60,046 nucleotides of DNA from JAPHTQ01 sp050295975 (GTDB lineage Bacteria; Pseudomonadota; Gammaproteobacteria; Thiohalomonadales; Thiohalomonadaceae), in contig JBNKQR010000013.1 in NCBI GenBank assembly GCA_050295975.1, forward strand, positions 1 through 60,046, read 5' to 3'. Below, piece after piece: positions 37,119 through 45,342 of this stretch. The notes below the pieces were generated by a model, which made no database searches, was not told the origin of the DNA, and was given only the letters and a program-made list of their open reading frames with translations. The position numbers were made by a program, and so were the translations under genes. Position 1 is the first letter of the stretch, and the number at the start of each line of letters is the position of its first letter.

Positions 37119-37661
37119 TTATGAGGTTTCGTGAACGAGGGTCTCTTCCAGCTCATCCAGTTCACCCAGCAGTCGCTGCATGAACTGCATACGACGCACC
37201 AGGTCCTTTCCTTTTTCAAGCTCATCGGCAACGGTAAAAACCTGGCGTAATGACTCAACCAGCTCTCGCTCCTTACCTTCGATATGGTCGCGCAGACGAT
37301 TCATCTCGGCAAAGGGGTCGCTCTTGCTACGCACCTCGCCCAACTCCTCACGTAACTCCATCTGTTCCATCAGAAAACCGGGATCCATTGCGGTATCGTT
37401 ATCATCGAGGGTAATGCCGTTGAGCTGCAGCAGATAACGGGCACGGGGGAGCGGAGATTTCAGTGTCTGAAAGGCTTCGTTGATCAGTGCGGTCTGTTGC
37501 AGAGAGAGGCGTTTCTCCTGCTCACTGGCGTTGGCGAAACGATCCGGATGGAAGGTGCGTTGTAGATCACGATAACGCAGTGAGAGGTCTTCCAGATCCA
37601 CCTCAAAGGAGCGAGGCAGACCGAACAACTCAAAATGGGTTTTTGCTGGAGTGGGCTGCAT
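37119..37661 (-). CDS. hscB: HscB, J-domain co-chaperone
   Basis: The 180-aa protein has an N-terminal J domain with the HPD tripeptide (RTFHPDRFAN) and a C-terminal helical bundle that binds IscU. It is slightly longer than E. coli HscB (171). It stimulates HscA ATPase and delivers IscU. Located between iscA and hscA as expected. Confidence 0.97.
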   Translation of the reverse strand: MQPTPAKTHFELFGLPRSFEVDLEDLSLRYRDLQRTFHPDRFANASEQEKRLSLQQTALINEAFQTLKSPLPRARYLLQLNGITLDDNDTAMDPGFLMEQMELREELGEVRSKSDPFAEMNRLRDHIEGKERELVESLRQVFTVADELEKGKDLVRRMQFMQRLLGELDELEETLVHETS

Positions 37662-37676
37662 GACCTGACGTCAGTA

Positions 37677-38000
37677 TCAGACGTTAAAGCTTTCGCCGCA
37701 GCCGCAGGAATCCTTAACGTTGGGATTGTTGAACTTGAACCCTTCGTTCAGACCCTCCTTGGCAAAATCGACTTCAGTGCCATCCAGATAGACCATGCTT
37801 TTTTCATCAATGATCACTTTGACACCATTGCACTCGAAGACCTGATCGTCATCGTTAACCTCATCGGCAAATTCCAGCACATAGGCCATGCCTGAGCAGC
37901 CAGAGGTACGCACGCCAAGACGCAGTCCAGCGCCCTTACCACGATTACTAAGGAAGTTTTTAACACGCTCTGCAGCGTTATCTGTAAGGGTGACGGCCAT
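37677..38000 (-). CDS. iscA: IscA, A-type Fe-S carrier
   Basis: The 107-aa protein has the three A-type cysteines in RTSGCSGMAYVLEF and SCGCGESFNV. It carries iron or clusters from IscU to apo-targets. It is 18 nt downstream of iscU and the same length as E. coli IscA. Confidence 0.97.
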   Translation of the reverse strand: MAVTLTDNAAERVKNFLSNRGKGAGLRLGVRTSGCSGMAYVLEFADEVNDDDQVFECNGVKVIIDEKSMVYLDGTEVDFAKEGLNEGFKFNNPNVKDSCGCGESFNV

Positions 38001-38018
38001 GTTTCTCTCCGCGGGGGA

Positions 38019-38402
38019 TTACTTGTTCTGCTTCTCTTTATAATCGACGATGGCAGCGCGAATCGCGTCTTCAGCCAACACCGAACAGTGGACCTTGACC
38101 GGCGGTAGCGCCAGCTCTTCGGCGATATCACTGTTTTTGATCTGTTCCGCCTCGTCCAGGGTTTTGCCCTTAAGCCACTCGGTGACCAGAGAGCTGGAGG
38201 CGATGGCCGAACCGCAGCCGTAGGTCTTGAACCGGGCATCTTCGATCACACCCGCGTCGCTGACCTTAATCTGCAGGCGCATCACATCACCACAGGCGGG
38301 CGCGCCGACCATACCGGTTCCCACACCTTTGTCTTCTTTGTCCAGATTGCCGACGTTGCGTGGGTTTTCGTAGTGGTCCATCAGCTTGTCGCTGTATGAC
38401 AT
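38019..38402 (-). CDS. iscU: IscU, Fe-S cluster scaffold
   Basis: The 127-aa protein contains the three scaffold cysteines (PACGDVM, KTYGCGSAIASSS, KVHCSVLAED) and the LPPVK motif recognised by HscA. It receives sulfur from the IscS encoded 70 nt upstream. No unusual insertions. Confidence 0.98.
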   Translation of the reverse strand: MSYSDKLMDHYENPRNVGNLDKEDKGVGTGMVGAPACGDVMRLQIKVSDAGVIEDARFKTYGCGSAIASSSLVTEWLKGKTLDEAEQIKNSDIAEELALPPVKVHCSVLAEDAIRAAIVDYKEKQNK

Positions 38403-38472
38403 CTTTTCAGTTCCTCACTTCTGTTCCGTGCCGCAACCCGGTGCGGCCTCTCTGGGGGTGAGCAATTTTATC

Positions 38473-39690
38473 CTAATGCGCGCTCCACTGCACGGTGGAG
38501 AGGTCGATCCCCTCCTTGTACATGTCCCATAAGGGTGACAATTCGCGCAGCTTGGTGATCTTCTGGTGAATCAGTTCGATAGTACGATCGATGTCCGCCT
38601 CGGTGGTGAATCGACCAATACTGAAACGCAATGAGCTGTGCGCCAACTCATCCGGGCGACCAATAGCACGCAACACATAGGAAGGTTCAAGACTGGCTGA
38701 AGTACAGGCAGAACCGGAGGAGACCGCCAGTTCGGAGAGCGCCATCATCAACGACTCGCCCTCGACGAAGTTGAAACTGATATTGAGATTGTGTGGCACC
38801 CGCTGTTGCAGATCACCATTGATGTAGACCTCTTCGATGTCCTTAAAGCCGTCGAGTAGGCGATCACGCAGCATGCGGATGCGCTCATTTTCGCTGGCCA
38901 TCTCTTCCTTAGCCAGGCGGAAGGCCTCACCCATGCCGACGATCTGGTGGGTAGCCAGGGTACCAGAACGCATACCGCGCTCATGACCACCACCGTGCAT
39001 CTGTGCCTCGAGGCGGATGCGTGGCTTGCGACGTACATAAAGCGCGCCCATCCCTTTAGGACCGTAAATCTTGTGCGCCGACATGGAGAGCAGATCAACA
39101 CTCATTGCGTCGACGTCGATGGGTACCTTGCCAGCACTCTGAGCCGCATCAACGTGGAAAAGGATCTTTTTACTGCGACAGAGCTTACCAATGGCTCCAA
39201 TATCCTGAATCACGCCGATTTCGTTATTGACGTGCATGATGGAGACCAGGATGGTGTCATCGCGCATCGCAGCTTCCAGCTTGTCCATATCGATCAGACC
39301 GTTCTCTTCCGGATCGAGATAGGTCACTTCGAAACCTTCGCGCTCCAGTTGGCGACAGGTATCCAGCACAGCCTTGTGTTCCGTCTTGCTGGTAATAATG
39401 TGCTTGCCCTGCTTGCCGTAGAAGTGGGCCACACCTTTGATAGCAAGGTTATCGGACTCGGTAGCACCGGAGGTCCAGACAATCTCTTTAGGGTCGGCGA
39501 CAATCAGATCAGCAACCTGTTTGCGTGCAGTCTCAACCGCCTCCTCCGCATCCCAGCCATATTTGTGTGAACGGGAAGCGGCATTGCCAAACAGGCCCTG
39601 TTCCATGGTGAGATATTTGCACATGAGCTGAGCCACGCGTGGGTCAACGGGGGTGGTGGCTGAGTAGTCGAGGTAGATCGGTTTATTCAT
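38473..39690 (-). CDS. iscS: Cysteine desulfurase IscS
   Basis: A PLP enzyme that supplies sulfur for clusters and tRNA thiolation. The 405-aa protein (E. coli 404) has the PLP Lys in SMSAHKIYGPKG, the catalytic C329 in SSGSACTSASLEPSYVL, and the C-terminal IscU-docking tail (SPLWDMYKEGIDLS). This tail marks it as the housekeeping IscS, in contrast to the second desulfurase encoded just upstream. Confidence 0.98.
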   Translation of the reverse strand: MNKPIYLDYSATTPVDPRVAQLMCKYLTMEQGLFGNAASRSHKYGWDAEEAVETARKQVADLIVADPKEIVWTSGATESDNLAIKGVAHFYGKQGKHIITSKTEHKAVLDTCRQLEREGFEVTYLDPEENGLIDMDKLEAAMRDDTILVSIMHVNNEIGVIQDIGAIGKLCRSKKILFHVDAAQSAGKVPIDVDAMSVDLLSMSAHKIYGPKGMGALYVRRKPRIRLEAQMHGGGHERGMRSGTLATHQIVGMGEAFRLAKEEMASENERIRMLRDRLLDGFKDIEEVYINGDLQQRVPHNLNISFNFVEGESLMMALSELAVSSGSACTSASLEPSYVLRAIGRPDELAHSSLRFSIGRFTTEADIDRTIELIHQKITKLRELSPLWDMYKEGIDLSTVQWSAH

Positions 39691-39721
39691 GCGTCATGTG
39701 CTCCAGTCATTTCGTTCCCTC

Positions 39722-40870
39722 TCACCAGCCAGTGTTGGCAGCCAAACTACGCAGCTGTTGCACCTGTGATTCCAGTGCACTGATGAGGTGATCTATATCC
39801 TGCTTCGTGTTGTCTTTTCCCAGGCTGACGCGGATCACACCTAGTGCAATCTCCCGCGCTACCCCCATAGCCTTCAGTACCGGACTGGGTTCGCTGTGCT
39901 CACTCCCACAGGCCGAACCGCTTGAAACTTCGATACCAATTCGATCCAGGGACATGATGAGTGTTTGCCCTTCCAGTCCCGGTATCGCCATGAACGTTGT
40001 GTTGTTCAGGCGCTCCGCCCCTGCGGCGAAGATCACCGCTTCCGGCAACAGCTGCCGCAGGCGGTTCTCAAAATAATCTCTCAGATCCTCAAGGTGGCGA
40101 CGACGCGCCGACAATTCAATACGCGCCAGCTCAGCTGCCTTGCCAAATCCAACAATCGAGGCGAGGTTCTCTGTCCCGCCGCGGCGCTCTTTTTCCTGAC
40201 CACCGCCGTGGAGCAACGGCTCCATATCCACCGCCTTGTCGACAATCAGTGCACCGACACCTTTCGGGCCGTAGAGTTTGTGTGCAGACAGGCTCATGAG
40301 GTGGGCACCGCTGGCAGCAAAATCGATCTCCAGCTTTCCTGCTACCTGCACCGCATCGGTGTGAAACAGCACACCACGCTCACGACAGAGTTCTGCAAGT
40401 TGCTGCACAGGCTGAATGGCGCCGCTCTCATTGTTGGCCCACATCACTGAGGCGATGCGCGTCTCTTTTTTGAGTTTCGCGGCCAGAAGCTCCGTGCGAC
40501 AAATACCATCAGCATCAACCTCAGCCATATCAACCGACCAGGCAAAGCGTTTGAGTGCTTCTGCCGGTGCACGCACCGAGGCGTGCTCGATAGAGCTGAT
40601 AGCGATATGGCCTGGGGAAGAACGGAAGGCAACCCCTTTGAGGGCAGCATTGTTGGCCTCTGTGCCGCCACTGGTAAAGATCACCTGACTCGGATGGACA
40701 GAGACCAGTTGCGCCACCTGCTCCCGAGCCTGATCCAGTGCCGCACGGGCTTGGCGCCCCTTGCCATGAACACTGGAGGGATTGCCGAAACTCCCCTGCA
40801 ACCAGGGCAGCATCGCCTCCACCACCCGTTCATCGACGGGTGTGGTAGCGTTATGGTCCAGATAGACCAC
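39722..40870 (-). CDS. Second cysteine desulfurase (NifS/IscS-like) in the isc operon
   Basis: The 382-aa protein is a group I desulfurase with DHNATTPVDERV at the start, a PLP Lys in SLSAHKLYGPKG and a catalytic Cys at 321 in SSGSACGSEHSEPSPVL. It ends at LAANTGW and lacks the IscU-docking tail seen in the adjacent IscS. It lies 14 nt after iscR and 31 nt before iscS, so it shares IscR control. Similar tandem pairs occur in sulfur-oxidising gammaproteobacteria; a separate sulfur acceptor is likely but unknown. Confidence 0.93.
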   Translation of the reverse strand: MVYLDHNATTPVDERVVEAMLPWLQGSFGNPSSVHGKGRQARAALDQAREQVAQLVSVHPSQVIFTSGGTEANNAALKGVAFRSSPGHIAISSIEHASVRAPAEALKRFAWSVDMAEVDADGICRTELLAAKLKKETRIASVMWANNESGAIQPVQQLAELCRERGVLFHTDAVQVAGKLEIDFAASGAHLMSLSAHKLYGPKGVGALIVDKAVDMEPLLHGGGQEKERRGGTENLASIVGFGKAAELARIELSARRRHLEDLRDYFENRLRQLLPEAVIFAAGAERLNNTTFMAIPGLEGQTLIMSLDRIGIEVSSGSACGSEHSEPSPVLKAMGVAREIALGVIRVSLGKDNTKQDIDHLISALESQVQQLRSLAANTGW

Positions 40871-40884
40871 AGCTGAGGCCCTGC

Positions 40885-41361
40885 TTATGCAGTCGCGCCG
40901 GTTTCCAGGCTGCCAGTAGCAGTGAGTTTGCTATCCTGGCGCAAAGCTACATCTTGTACGCCCTTGCGCTCGACCAGCTGTTCCAGATCGATGCCCTTAA
41001 GGAAATTCAGAATTTGATCGCTCAGATCGCACCACAGTTCGTGGGTCAAACATGGACCATTGTCCTGACAGTTGCCCTTGCCGTCGCAACGCATGGCATC
41101 GACCTTTTCGTCTACCGCGGTAACAACATCTGCAACGCAAATCTCAGCAGCCGCACGGCTCAGGCGGTAACCACCACCAGGTCCACGGGCGCTGTCGACC
41201 AGACCGTTTTTACGCAAACGTGAAAAGAGTTGCTCCAGATACGAGAGGGAAATCCCCTGACGCTTGGAGATATCAGCCAGTGTGATCGGGCCGTTCTTGT
41301 AGTGAATCGCAAGATCGAGCATGGCGGTTACGGCATACCGGCCCTTGGTTGTGAGTCTCAT
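40885..41361 (-). CDS. iscR: IscR, [2Fe-2S]-sensing transcription regulator
   Basis: An Rrf2-family repressor of the isc operon. The 158-aa protein has a winged HTH (MRLTTKGRYAVTAMLDLA, ISLSYLEQLFSRLRKNGLV, RGPGGGYRL) and cluster ligands C92, C98, C104 and H107, at the same numbers as E. coli IscR. It is the first gene of the operon and its own promoter carries a matching operator. Confidence 0.98.
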   Translation of the reverse strand: MRLTTKGRYAVTAMLDLAIHYKNGPITLADISKRQGISLSYLEQLFSRLRKNGLVDSARGPGGGYRLSRAAAEICVADVVTAVDEKVDAMRCDGKGNCQDNGPCLTHELWCDLSDQILNFLKGIDLEQLVERKGVQDVALRQDSKLTATGSLETGATA

Positions 41362-41412
41362 TGCCTTCTCCCATTAATCCCAGTAATATATTGTGGCTTT
41401 CGTGACGTGGCT

Positions 41413-41445
41413 AAGTTAGCAAAACCAACTAAATCAGTCAACTAT
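41413..41445 (-). promoter_or_regulatory. iscR promoter with IscR type 1 operator
   Basis: On the minus strand ATAGTTGACTGATTTAGTTGG (start at 41445) fits the type 1 consensus ATAnYYGACT-RWWW-YAGTYRR at most positions. It contains a -35 TTGACT (41441-41436), 17 bp from a TGC-extended -10 TAACTT (41418-41413). A bound IscR would therefore block RNA polymerase. The operator overlaps the last codons of cysE (stop at 41438). Confidence 0.75.
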
Positions 41446-42250
41446 AATCCTGCGTATTTTCTCCGGTTTCTAGCCGCTCCCCGCTCAGGTCATCCTCCTC
41501 TCCTGAACTGATTTCACACGACTCCATAATCGGCAGCTTTATATCACCCATTTCGGCCCCCAGGCTTTTGATAGCGCCACACATGGTCTCCATTTTCCCG
41601 TCCATGGCGTGAATATGGTCAAGCATGCAATTGATGGCATGGGCCACAGGATCGGGCATATCAGCGGTGGTGCCATAGGCGTCGAAGCCCATTTTTTCGG
41701 CTATCGCCTTGCGCTGGGCCTCTTTTTCGTCATTTTCGGGCCGTTTGACGATGCGTCCAGGCACTCCAACAACGGTGGTTCCGTCAGGTACCCCTTTCAC
41801 CACCACCGCATTGGAGCCGATGCGGGCATCGTTACCGATAACAATCGGACCCAGCACCTTGGCACCAGCACCCACAACAACATTGTTCTTCAAAGTGGGA
41901 TGGCGTTTACCCTTGTCCCAACTGGTACCACCGAGGGTGACTCCGTGATAGATGGTGCAGTCATCGCCGATCACGGCAGTTTCACCAATAACCACACCCA
42001 TACCATGGTCAATAAAGAAGCGACGACCAAGGACGGCACCGGGATGGATTTCGATGCCGGTCATCCAGCGTGCCAGGCCAGAGAGCATGCGTGCCAGCCA
42101 TTTCCAGCCCGCATGCCACAGGCGATGAGAAACACGGTGGAAGAACACCGCGTGCAGTCCGGGATAGGCAGTCATGACCTCGAAGGTGGTGCGCGCCGCA
42201 GGGTCGCGCTCAAAGATGCAATCGATGTCTTCTCGCAAACGCTCAAACAT
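41438..42250 (-). CDS. cysE: Serine O-acetyltransferase (EpsC-like) with C-terminal extension
   Basis: Makes O-acetylserine for cysteine synthesis. The 270-aa protein has an N-terminal helical part (FEVMTAYPGLHAVFFHRVSHRLW) and a left-handed beta-helix of hexapeptide repeats (IEIHPGAVLGRRFFIDHGMGVVIGETAVIG, DARIGSNAVVVKGV). After about residue 190 it carries an 80-residue acidic, Met/Cys-rich extension of no recognised function. Placed before iscR on the same strand, it ties cysteine supply to cysteine desulfurase. Confidence 0.95.
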   Translation of the reverse strand: MFERLREDIDCIFERDPAARTTFEVMTAYPGLHAVFFHRVSHRLWHAGWKWLARMLSGLARWMTGIEIHPGAVLGRRFFIDHGMGVVIGETAVIGDDCTIYHGVTLGGTSWDKGKRHPTLKNNVVVGAGAKVLGPIVIGNDARIGSNAVVVKGVPDGTTVVGVPGRIVKRPENDEKEAQRKAIAEKMGFDAYGTTADMPDPVAHAINCMLDHIHAMDGKMETMCGAIKSLGAEMGDIKLPIMESCEISSGEEDDLSGERLETGENTQDYS

Positions 42251-42408
42251 GTCTCAAAAATAATACCTGATAAGAGTGAAGGGCCTTATTCTTGCACAGG
42301 GGACGGGGCATTGCGAGCATGAAGGGGCTTAGCCCAGGAAGAGAGTGCTGTTACCACTGAATCCACGGTATAGCCCGGAAACTGGCTACTCCGTGGATTC
42401 AGCCGCGA

Positions 42409-43155
42409 TCACTCATTTTTTACTAGTTTCAATACGTTACTAAGAACACCACGCAGAATCTTCACCTCGGTCTTCTCCATTTCTGCACGGTTAAACAGTC
42501 GTCGCATGCGGCGCATCAGTTGGCGTGGCTTGCCGGGATCGAGATAGTTTATCGCCAGCATCGTCTCCTCCAGGTGGACGAAGAAGTTTTCCAGTTCCTC
42601 GGCCGTAGCAGGGACATCGGCATTGCTCGACGGTGTCCCCTGCCATTCGCCGAGTCTCGCCTGGTAAAGTTCGTAGCAGATCACCTGGATCGCCGCGGCG
42701 ATATTCAGCGAACTAAAATCCGGGTTGCAGGGGATATGCACCAGATAGTTACACAGCGCCAGCTCCTCATTGGTCAATCCGGCATCTTCACGACCAAAGA
42801 GTAACGCCACCTCACAACTCTCTTCCCGGCCAGCCACCATGGTGGCACAACCACGGGCATCGACCTGTGGCCAGGGGAGCGTTCTCAGACTACGAGCGCT
42901 GGCACCGAAAACCAGTGAACACCCCTCAAGCGCTTGTGGCAGGTTATCGCAAATCACTGCATTTTCCAGCAGGTCCTCGGCACCCGAAGAGCGCGAGTTG
43001 GCATCGCGATGGGGAAAGAGCACCGGGTTGACCAGATAGAGCTGATCAATGGCCATGTTCTTCATCGCCCGAGCCGCGCCACCGATATTACCGGGATGGG
43101 AGGTCTCAACCATCACAATGCGGATACGTGGAAAGGTCCTGCTTTCAGTATTAAT
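42409..43155 (-). CDS. trmJ: tRNA (Cm32/Um32) methyltransferase TrmJ, apparently starting at ATT
   Basis: The SPOUT methyltransferase core reads IRIVMVETSHPGNIGGAARAMKNM, with LLFGREDAGLTNEEL and the SAM-knot IPCNPDFSSLNIAAAIQVICYEL. TrmJ 2'-O-methylates nucleotide 32 of tRNAs. No ATG, GTG or TTG lies close before the core: the nearest in-frame ATG (43245) is 30 codons upstream and would overlap the divergent suhB start. An ATT at 43155 has a good AGGAG eight bases upstream and gives 248 aa, near E. coli TrmJ (246). I therefore place the start at this rare AUU codon. Confidence 0.85.
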   Translation of the reverse strand: MNTESRTFPRIRIVMVETSHPGNIGGAARAMKNMAIDQLYLVNPVLFPHRDANSRSSGAEDLLENAVICDNLPQALEGCSLVFGASARSLRTLPWPQVDARGCATMVAGREESCEVALLFGREDAGLTNEELALCNYLVHIPCNPDFSSLNIAAAIQVICYELYQARLGEWQGTPSSNADVPATAEELENFFVHLEETMLAINYLDPGKPRQLMRRMRRLFNRAEMEKTEVKILRGVLSNVLKLVKNE

Positions 43156-43239
43156 GCTTTTATCTCCTGTTTTGTTTAGAATGCGTTCCGCCGGAGGCCA
43201 AGCCCCGGCTCGCTCATTTAATAATCTGGAGGCTGTCCC

Positions 43240-44037
43240 ATGCATCCCATGCTGAACATTGCCGTGCGTGCCGCACGACAAGCTGGCAACATTATCGCCC
43301 GTTCTTTCCCACATGTGGATAGCCTCAGCGTCGATACCAAGTCACGTAACGATTTTGTCAGCGATGTTGACCGTATCGCCGAGCAGGAGATCATCAGTAC
43401 CATCCACAAGGCCTACCCGGATCATGCCATCCTTGCTGAGGAGAGCGGTAGCGCGGGAGAAAGTGAGTACCTGTGGATTATCGATCCTCTGGACGGCACC
43501 ACCAACTTTCTTCATGGCTTCCCGCAGTTTGCCGTCTCTATCGCCCTCAGCTACCGCGGCAAACTCGACCAGGCTGTGGTTTACGACCCCATCAGCCAGG
43601 ATCTCTACACTGCTAGCCGTGGCGCTGGCGCACAGCTAAACGGCCGCCGTATTCGGGTTGCCGAGCGCAAGACCCTGGACGGCGCCCTGCTCGGCACCGG
43701 TTTCCCCTATAAGGAAAATGGCCTGCTCGATACCTATCTGGAGACCTTTAAGGCGCTGTTTGGGGACACCGCCGGGATTCGTCGTCCCGGTTCCGCTGCG
43801 CTGGACCTGGCCTATGTTGCCGCGGGCCGCCTCGACGGCTTCTGGGAATTTGGCCTCAGTCCCTGGGATATGGCTGCCGGCGCACTGCTGGTTCAGGAAG
43901 CGGGAGGCAAGGTCAACGATTTAGCCGGTAGAGATGAATTTCTGGAGAGTGGCAACGTGGTGGCCGGAAATCTGAAGGTGGTCGATGCCATGCTCAAGCG
44001 TATCCGTCCCTGCCTGCCGAATGAGATCAGCAAGTAA
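43240..44037 (+). CDS. suhB: Inositol-1-monophosphatase SuhB
   Basis: The 265-aa protein (E. coli 267) has the IMPase metal motifs: EESGSAGESEYLWIIDPLDGTTNFLHGFP and the late SPWDMAAGALLVQEAGG. SuhB hydrolyses inositol phosphates and also joins the NusA-rRNA antitermination complex. A TCTGGAGG box (starting 43226) precedes the ATG. It is divergent from trmJ, as in E. coli and relatives, with about 85 bp between them. Confidence 0.97.
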   Translation: MHPMLNIAVRAARQAGNIIARSFPHVDSLSVDTKSRNDFVSDVDRIAEQEIISTIHKAYPDHAILAEESGSAGESEYLWIIDPLDGTTNFLHGFPQFAVSIALSYRGKLDQAVVYDPISQDLYTASRGAGAQLNGRRIRVAERKTLDGALLGTGFPYKENGLLDTYLETFKALFGDTAGIRRPGSAALDLAYVAAGRLDGFWEFGLSPWDMAAGALLVQEAGGKVNDLAGRDEFLESGNVVAGNLKVVDAMLKRIRPCLPNEISK

Positions 44038-44107
44038 CTCCTCCAACGGATTAAAGTTTGGAGAGATTGCCGCCGTTAACCCCTGTAGCAAATACAGGAT
44101 ACGGGGC

Positions 44108-44344
44108 ATGGCGGAACAACGACTCAATCAACATCTTGCACTGGAGATGACCATGCAGGATGTACTGGGCAATCTGGAGGAACTGGCGCTCGACTTTGGT
44201 TACAGCGACGGCGAGGATTGCTTTGAGATCCTTGCTGTGGAGCCCTGCATCGTACCCGATGAGAGAGGTAACGAGCAGGAAGAGACATCAGTCCGTTTAC
44301 CTTTTAGCGCAAATCCTACACAGCTTTTCCACCGGGTGGCATAA
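44108..44344 (+). CDS. Hypothetical 78-aa acidic protein
   Basis: From ATG 44108 (AGGA eight bases upstream) the product reads MAEQRLNQHLALEMTMQDV, followed by an acidic stretch (LDFGYSDGEDCFEILAVEP) and a Glu-rich segment. No family is recognised and no signal or TM helix is seen. It is 70 nt after suhB and ends 20 nt before the convergent GH114 gene. A later start at ATG 44150 is possible. Confidence 0.4.
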   Translation: MAEQRLNQHLALEMTMQDVLGNLEELALDFGYSDGEDCFEILAVEPCIVPDERGNEQEETSVRLPFSANPTQLFHRVA

Positions 44345-44364
44345 CCACCCTCTCCTGCACCTAT

Positions 44365-45204
44365 CTAGCGACAGCTATAGCGGAAAGCATCATTCAAATT
44401 CAAAGGTAATATTAAAGTACTGAACTGACGGTTCAGTGAATCGGTACAGAGTGCCTGCCTGCTAGTCGCGTTATTGACGTACACCGAGTCGAACTCCACA
44501 TTGAACACTGCCTTACCTGCATTGATAAAGGGTGTAAGCAGATCGCACTCTCCCAGGGAAAAACACTGTTCATTTACGGCGAAGTCGAAATAGTCGAGGA
44601 CATCCGGTGTGTGGCCAATATCGTTTTTCGTTCCCACTGATAAATTTCGCCTGTGTGCCTCATTAGCGAGAAAGCGATCATAGGCCACCTGATCGGCTGC
44701 ACTAAAATTGAATCCTGTGTTGTGGGTATAGCCATCCAGATTGTCCGGTGCGACCCCGTCACATCCCTTTTGACTGGCCAGATCCATTCGTTGCTGCATG
44801 ATCGTTTGTACATTTGATGAGCGGATATCCAGCCAGTACTCCCCGGGCCAACCACTCAGACTGTTGCCCAGATCGGATGAATTGAATTTGGTTATATCAG
44901 GACGCCAGTCTTCGTATGAACCAGCAGAGAAATAGCAGATCACCTTTGCACCTGAAGCCTGAATAGTCGAGATCAGTGTGGTCGAGGAGTCGAACATATC
45001 GATGAGATAAAGCTCAACGGGGTAACTGGTGTTCACCGCAGCGGTGATTTGCATTTGCCAGGTCGTGGCCAGCGCAGGCCGATACCAACTCCCACTGGTA
45101 ATCGGCGGCACATTAAGATCCAGTTGATTGCCATTTTTCCCGCCCGTCGAATCACAGGCCGCCAACCAAACTGTCAACAGAAGTAGGAGTACTTTTCGCA
45201 TCAT
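44365..45204 (-). CDS. GH114-type endo-alpha-1,4-polygalactosaminidase-like lipoprotein
   Basis: From ATG 45204 the product has a lipobox (VWLAACDSTG), then a TIM-barrel-like domain with family pattern: 'W...' near the start, VELYLIDMFDSS, KVICYFSAGSYEDWRPD, GEYWLDIRS, GCDGVAPDNLDGY and LSVGTKND. GH114 domains cleave galactosamine-rich exopolysaccharide such as Pel. No pel genes are nearby, so it may act on the cell's own matrix or on host or competitor biofilms. Secreted and probably outer-membrane anchored. Upstream in-frame Met codons lack a signal context. Confidence 0.82.
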   Translation of the reverse strand: MMRKVLLLLLTVWLAACDSTGGKNGNQLDLNVPPITSGSWYRPALATTWQMQITAAVNTSYPVELYLIDMFDSSTTLISTIQASGAKVICYFSAGSYEDWRPDITKFNSSDLGNSLSGWPGEYWLDIRSSNVQTIMQQRMDLASQKGCDGVAPDNLDGYTHNTGFNFSAADQVAYDRFLANEAHRRNLSVGTKNDIGHTPDVLDYFDFAVNEQCFSLGECDLLTPFINAGKAVFNVEFDSVYVNNATSRQALCTDSLNRQFSTLILPLNLNDAFRYSCR

Positions 45205-45301
45205 TCCAGTTATAGGTAATCGCACGATGCAACACCACGTCATTGAGGATCGATGACGCAAGATTGTGAAACGGTACGGTATTTATGTGTGACCAGGCAG
45301 C

Positions 45302-45323
45302 AAAAAGCCCGCGTGAGCGGGCT
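45302..45323 (-). terminator. Terminator of the queA-tgt-yajC-secDF operon
   Basis: AGCCCGC and GCGGGCT form a 7-bp stem with a 4-nt loop, followed on the minus strand by five T. It lies 20 nt beyond the secF stop. Confidence 0.9.
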
Positions 45324-45342
45324 CTGTGCTAAGCATATACGC

